A stretch of DNA of 9,629 nucleotides. Source: Gammaproteobacteria bacterium HGW-Gammaproteobacteria-14 (lineage in GTDB: Bacteria; Pseudomonadota; Gammaproteobacteria; Pseudomonadales; Alcanivoracaceae). The stretch's first letter is position 1. Each line of letters starts with the position of its first letter. Below, piece by piece: positions 6,317 through 9,629 of this stretch. The stretch covers positions 1 through 9,629 of the forward strand of contig PGZG01000065.1 in NCBI GenBank assembly GCA_002840115.1, read 5' to 3'. The translations under genes and the position numbers were made by a program. The notes below the pieces were generated by a model. It was not told the DNA's origin, ran no database searches, and saw only the letters and a program-made list of their open reading frames with translations.

Positions 6317-9300
6317 ATGACCGGTAGTATTCGCTGGTTTACCAATAATCCCGCCGTTGCCAATTTGCTGATGGTAATGTTGTTGCTTGGCGGTTTTTTA
6401 GCAATGAAAACCGTGCGCCAGGAAACGCTTCCTAATGTACCGCTGGATCGCATCGGTATTACCGTAACCTTGCCTCAGGCTAACCCTCCACTTGTGGAGC
6501 GGCTGCTTTGTGCGCCGGTGGAACAGGCGGTTTTTGCGATAGAAGGGTTGACCGAGCTTTTCAGTGAAGCCCACGAGGGACTGTGTGTCTTGCGTATGGA
6601 CGTGCAACAGGGCTATCAGACTCGGGAGGTATTAGAGCAGGTACGGATGGCGGTTGATGGTCTCGGCTCGCTGCCGGCGGAGGCAAGCCGTCCATTGGTG
6701 CAGGAGCTGGTGGTGCGTAACCGGGTGATGCGCATTCTGTTGGTGGGCGCACTTTCCGAACTGCAGCTGTATCAATTGGCCAATCAGGTGCGCTTGGATT
6801 TATTGGCCCAACCACAGATATCCGTCATTGATATTGAAAACTTGCCAGCTCGGGAAGTAGCGTTGGAGGTTCGGCGTCAGGACTTGCATCGCTACCAACT
6901 CACCCTGGCGGATATGGCGGATGCCATTCGTCGCAGTTCACAGCCGGTGACAGCGGGTGTTTTGCGCAGTGCCGAAGGAGACTTGCTGCTATCTGCTGGT
7001 TCTCGCATGAGAGCTGGAGCTGAATATCTGGATTTACCGTTGCGTTATGACGGTGATGGTGACGTGCTCCGGGTGTCGGATGTTGCAACCTTGCATGACG
7101 GTTTTGAGCGGGTTCTGATTGGTGCCTGGCATAACGGAGTGCCTGCGGTGGCACTGGATATATATCGCGTTGGCTCTCAGCAGGTGCTGGAAGTGGCAAG
7201 CGCTGTTCATCGTTATGTTGATCAAGCTTCTCTGCCGGATGGTGTAAGTCTATCCGTGTGGGAGGATGATGCGGCGGATTTTAGCGAACGGACCGGTGTG
7301 CTCTGGAGTAGTGCTCTACAGGCGTTGCTTATCCTGGCAGTGATTTTATCCCTGTTTCTCGGATTGCATCTGGCTGGTTGGATTGCCCTTGGAATTCCAG
7401 TGGCCATGCTTGGTGCGGTGGCACTGTTGCCATTACTGGGTGAGTCTATTAATACCATTTCCCTGTTTGCCTTCATTCTGGTGTTAGGCATCGTGGTGGA
7501 CGACGCCATTATTGTCGGAGAAAGTGTTCATCAGCAGCATCGGCAAGGCGTTACAGGAGTGGATGCGGCGATAGAGGGGGCGGAACGGGTTGCCAGGCCA
7601 GTGTTTTTTGCCGTTATTACCACGGCACTGGCATTTTCACCGCTACTGTTTTTGCCAGGGCCGGAGGGCGCGTTGGTGCGTGTTGTACCACTGGTGGCGT
7701 TAGCGGTGCTGGCATTGTCTTTGGTGGAGTCGCTATGGATACTGCCGGCTCATCTGTCTCGCCCTCCTGGTACAAATAACCGTTTGATTGCTTCTTCCAT
7801 GCGTTTGAGCAGCCGCTTTAACCATTGGCTTGATCAGTGGCTAAGCCGTATCTATCAGCCATTGATGAGACGGTTATTGCGAATGCGCAGCACGGTCATT
7901 GCTGCTTTCGCCTCGTTATTTCTGGTGTGTGTGGCTTTGCTCCATAGTGGCTGGGTTCAACTGGTATTGTTTTCCCATGTGGAAGCGAATGCGGTAGTGG
8001 CGGAGCTGGTTTTTCCTCGCGGTACACCCTCTCTGCGGATTAGTGAAGAAGCGCTGATGTTGGAAAAATCCGCGCAACGGCTTGAGGATAGCTTGAATCA
8101 TGACGGCCCGTTGATTGAGCAGATTCTGGTTGAGCAGGGGCTACGACAGAAAGTGTCTAATGCCGGGGATCCGGACGCGCCGATGCGCTTGCGGGTAACT
8201 TTGATGTTAGCCGCAGAGAGAAATATCTCGGCGGCAGATATGGCGGTGGGATGGCGGCAGTATCATGGTCAGGTGGCGGATGCTTTGACACAGCAATTTG
8301 ATGCCAGCCTGATGGAAACTAAACCGGATATTCATATCCATTTGTACCACCCGGACCTTGATCAGCTCGATATGATGGCAGAGGAGCTTGAAGTCAGGCT
8401 CAGGGAGTTTGTTGGTGTTCATGAAATCAGCAATAGCCTGCATGCACGCCTACCGATGGTTAGTATTGATTTGACGACGGCGGGTCGCCATGCCGGTTTG
8501 CAGTTAAGTGATGTTGGCCATCAAATCCGCCAGTCGTTTCATGGCATTGAAGTGGATCGTGTTGCTGATCTTGATAATGAAGTGCCGGTGATGTTGCGTC
8601 TGTCGGACGCGGATAGTGAATCTCTTTGGCACTTGCAGCAGCTACCAATCTGGTTGCCGGATGGTAGTTGGGCGCCCTTGGCGGCGCTGGCCACCGTTAG
8701 CATTCAGGATACACCGGCGGTAGTGGGACGCTATGAGCGTCGCCGTCATGCGGCGGTAACGGCACTGGTGGATAATCGGCAAACCTCTCCGGCTGCTGTG
8801 ATGGCGTCACTTGAAGCAGAATTCCTTGCCGGTCTTTCTCAGCAGTGGCCGGGTGCGGACTGGGGTATTGCCGGCAAGCCGAAGGCGATTGGCGAATTCC
8901 TTGAGTATATTGGTGTCGGATACCTGTTGGCACTGATGGCCATTTTCTTCGTGTTGACGGTACTGTTTGGCAATTACTCCCAGCCACTGCTGGTAATGAC
9001 CGCAGTGCCGTTTGGCATCGTTGGGGCAACCCTTGCCCATTTTATACTGGGTTTGGAACTTACCCTGTGGTCTATGGTGGGCACTATTGCGGTGAGCGGC
9101 GTGGTTGTGAATGACAACCTGGTATTGCTTGACGAAGTCAATCGCCGTCGAAGGGCAGGGGAGTGGCTGCATAAGGCGGTGGTGGATGCTGGCACCAGCC
9201 GTTTTCGGCCGATTCTACTGACCACGCTAACGACGGTGCTAGGGGTAACACCACTGATTTTGGCAGACAGTGTGCAAGCTCGCTTTTTGGTGCCTATGGC

Positions 9301-9568
9301 GGTATCGCTGGCGGGTGGCGTATTGTTCGCTACGCTAGTGAGTCTGCTACTAATCCCTTGCCTACTGGTTACGGTTGAGGAGGTCCGGGAACACTGGCGC
9401 CTGCGTTGGCGACGGGTGGCAGATGGCCGAGACAGTGTGGAGTCTGCTTATACCGAAGGCGTCCATGCGGCGCTGCTTTCTCAGCATGAGAATCCCTATC
9501 TTGATGAGGTGCTCCATGCTGCCTGGGAGGCCGGTTACCTCGATGGTAGTACGGATAGAGCTGCCTGA
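6317..9568 (+). CDS. RND-family efflux transporter permease with a C-terminal Rmf/CrpP-like tail
   Basis: At 1083 residues it is slightly longer than typical RND pumps. There are about twelve membrane spans: one at 13-30, five or six at about 336-476, one at 526-546 and five at about 866-1018. Two large periplasmic loops (31-335 and 547-865) form the porter and docking domains. The proton-relay motif 'GIVVDDAIIVGES' (391-403) keeps D395 and D396, equivalent to AcrB D407/D408. Span 10 carries 'VVNDNLVLLDE' (930-940), so N932-D933-N934 lie where AcrB has K940. It uses proton import to drive substrate out through the adaptor and an outer-membrane channel not seen here. After the last span, about 65 soluble cytoplasmic residues follow, ending in the tail described separately. 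ATG 6317 is preferred over GTG 6308, which has no ribosome site and sits only 3 bases after the adaptor stop. Substrate is unknown; the operon suggests the product of the upstream enzymes. Confidence 0.93.
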   Translation: MTGSIRWFTNNPAVANLLMVMLLLGGFLAMKTVRQETLPNVPLDRIGITVTLPQANPPLVERLLCAPVEQAVFAIEGLTELFSEAHEGLCVLRMDVQQGYQTREVLEQVRMAVDGLGSLPAEASRPLVQELVVRNRVMRILLVGALSELQLYQLANQVRLDLLAQPQISVIDIENLPAREVALEVRRQDLHRYQLTLADMADAIRRSSQPVTAGVLRSAEGDLLLSAGSRMRAGAEYLDLPLRYDGDGDVLRVSDVATLHDGFERVLIGAWHNGVPAVALDIYRVGSQQVLEVASAVHRYVDQASLPDGVSLSVWEDDAADFSERTGVLWSSALQALLILAVILSLFLGLHLAGWIALGIPVAMLGAVALLPLLGESINTISLFAFILVLGIVVDDAIIVGESVHQQHRQGVTGVDAAIEGAERVARPVFFAVITTALAFSPLLFLPGPEGALVRVVPLVALAVLALSLVESLWILPAHLSRPPGTNNRLIASSMRLSSRFNHWLDQWLSRIYQPLMRRLLRMRSTVIAAFASLFLVCVALLHSGWVQLVLFSHVEANAVVAELVFPRGTPSLRISEEALMLEKSAQRLEDSLNHDGPLIEQILVEQGLRQKVSNAGDPDAPMRLRVTLMLAAERNISAADMAVGWRQYHGQVADALTQQFDASLMETKPDIHIHLYHPDLDQLDMMAEELEVRLREFVGVHEISNSLHARLPMVSIDLTTAGRHAGLQLSDVGHQIRQSFHGIEVDRVADLDNEVPVMLRLSDADSESLWHLQQLPIWLPDGSWAPLAALATVSIQDTPAVVGRYERRRHAAVTALVDNRQTSPAAVMASLEAEFLAGLSQQWPGADWGIAGKPKAIGEFLEYIGVGYLLALMAIFFVLTVLFGNYSQPLLVMTAVPFGIVGATLAHFILGLELTLWSMVGTIAVSGVVVNDNLVLLDEVNRRRRAGEWLHKAVVDAGTSRFRPILLTTLTTVLGVTPLILADSVQARFLVPMAVSLAGGVLFATLVSLLLIPCLLVTVEEVREHWRLRWRRVADGRDSVESAYTEGVHAALLSQHENPYLDEVLHAAWEAGYLDGSTDRAA
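9440..9565 (+). other. Rmf/CrpP-like motif at the permease C terminus (residues 1042-1083)
   Basis: The last 42 residues of the permease contain A1044-Y1045-x-x-G1048-x-x-A1051, then N1059-P1060-Y1061, L1066, A1069-W1070-x-x-G1073-Y1074-x-x-G1077. This spacing (A-Y-x-x-G, N-P-Y, A-W-x-x-G-Y/W-x-x-G) is characteristic of ribosome modulation factor and the related Rmf/CrpP-fold small proteins. The similarity was read by eye. Frame and stop codon show it is part of the permease, not a separate gene. Its role on a pump is unknown. Confidence 0.55.
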
Positions 9569-9618
9569 CGTTTTCTGGATAGCCTGCCCTTGATTTTCTT
9601 GTTCCGGAGTGTGGCATC

Positions 9619-9629
9619 ATGCCGATAAT
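9619..9629 (+). CDS. Possible start of a further operon gene (cut by the right edge)
   Basis: ATG at 9619 is preceded by GGAG (9606-9609) at nine bases. It lies 50 bases after the permease stop on the same strand. Only three codons (M-P-I) are visible, so nothing can be said of the product. No terminator hairpin with a T-run is visible in 9569-9618, which fits continued transcription. Confidence 0.3.

Noticed and set aside
6304..6327. Seven-codon frame starting at ATG 6304, overlapping the adaptor stop
   Set aside because: No ribosome site and no recognisable leader-peptide content; the permease start at 6317 explains the region.
1..9629. CRISPR arrays, tRNA or rRNA genes, insertion sequences, attachment sites
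   Set aside because: No regularly spaced repeats, cloverleaf-like sequence, transposase-like frames or terminal inverted repeats were seen.

Overview
The window most likely comes from a gammaproteobacterium, possibly marine. This rests on moderate GC in the genes, a compact co-directional operon, an OruR/arabinose-binding-type AraC regulator and an RND-type tripartite pump built for a Gram-negative envelope. I cannot name a genus from the sequence alone.

Layout: positions 1-240 (minus strand) hold the first 80 codons of an AraC-family regulator that runs off the left edge. An AT-rich intergenic region (about 241-486) follows, with several small inverted and direct repeats. It separates the regulator from six plus-strand genes that read as one operon: a GNAT-fold acyltransferase-like protein (487-1401), a GH3-family acyl-acid amido synthetase-like adenylating enzyme (1398-3035), a tandem GNAT protein (3032-4114), a compact HxxxDG acyltransferase related to condensation domains and alcohol acetyltransferases (4126-5145), an RND periplasmic adaptor (5120-6304) and an RND inner-membrane permease (6317-9568). 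A good Shine-Dalgarno followed by an ATG at 9619 suggests that another gene follows. No transcription terminator is visible.

The genes are tightly packed: two ATGA start/stop overlaps, one 26-base overlap, and gaps of 11 and 12 bases. They are probably co-transcribed and translationally coupled. My inference is that the GH3-like enzyme activates a carboxylic acid as an acyl-adenylate and joins it to an amine, that the two GNAT-like proteins and the HxxxDG protein make or decorate acyl-amide or acyl-ester bonds, and that the adaptor/permease pair exports the product. No outer-membrane channel, carrier protein, thioesterase or sigma factor is seen inside the window.

The two most unusual points are this gene combination, which I do not recognise as a described pathway, and the permease's soluble C-terminal tail, whose last ~40 residues look like a ribosome modulation factor (Rmf)/CrpP-type motif.
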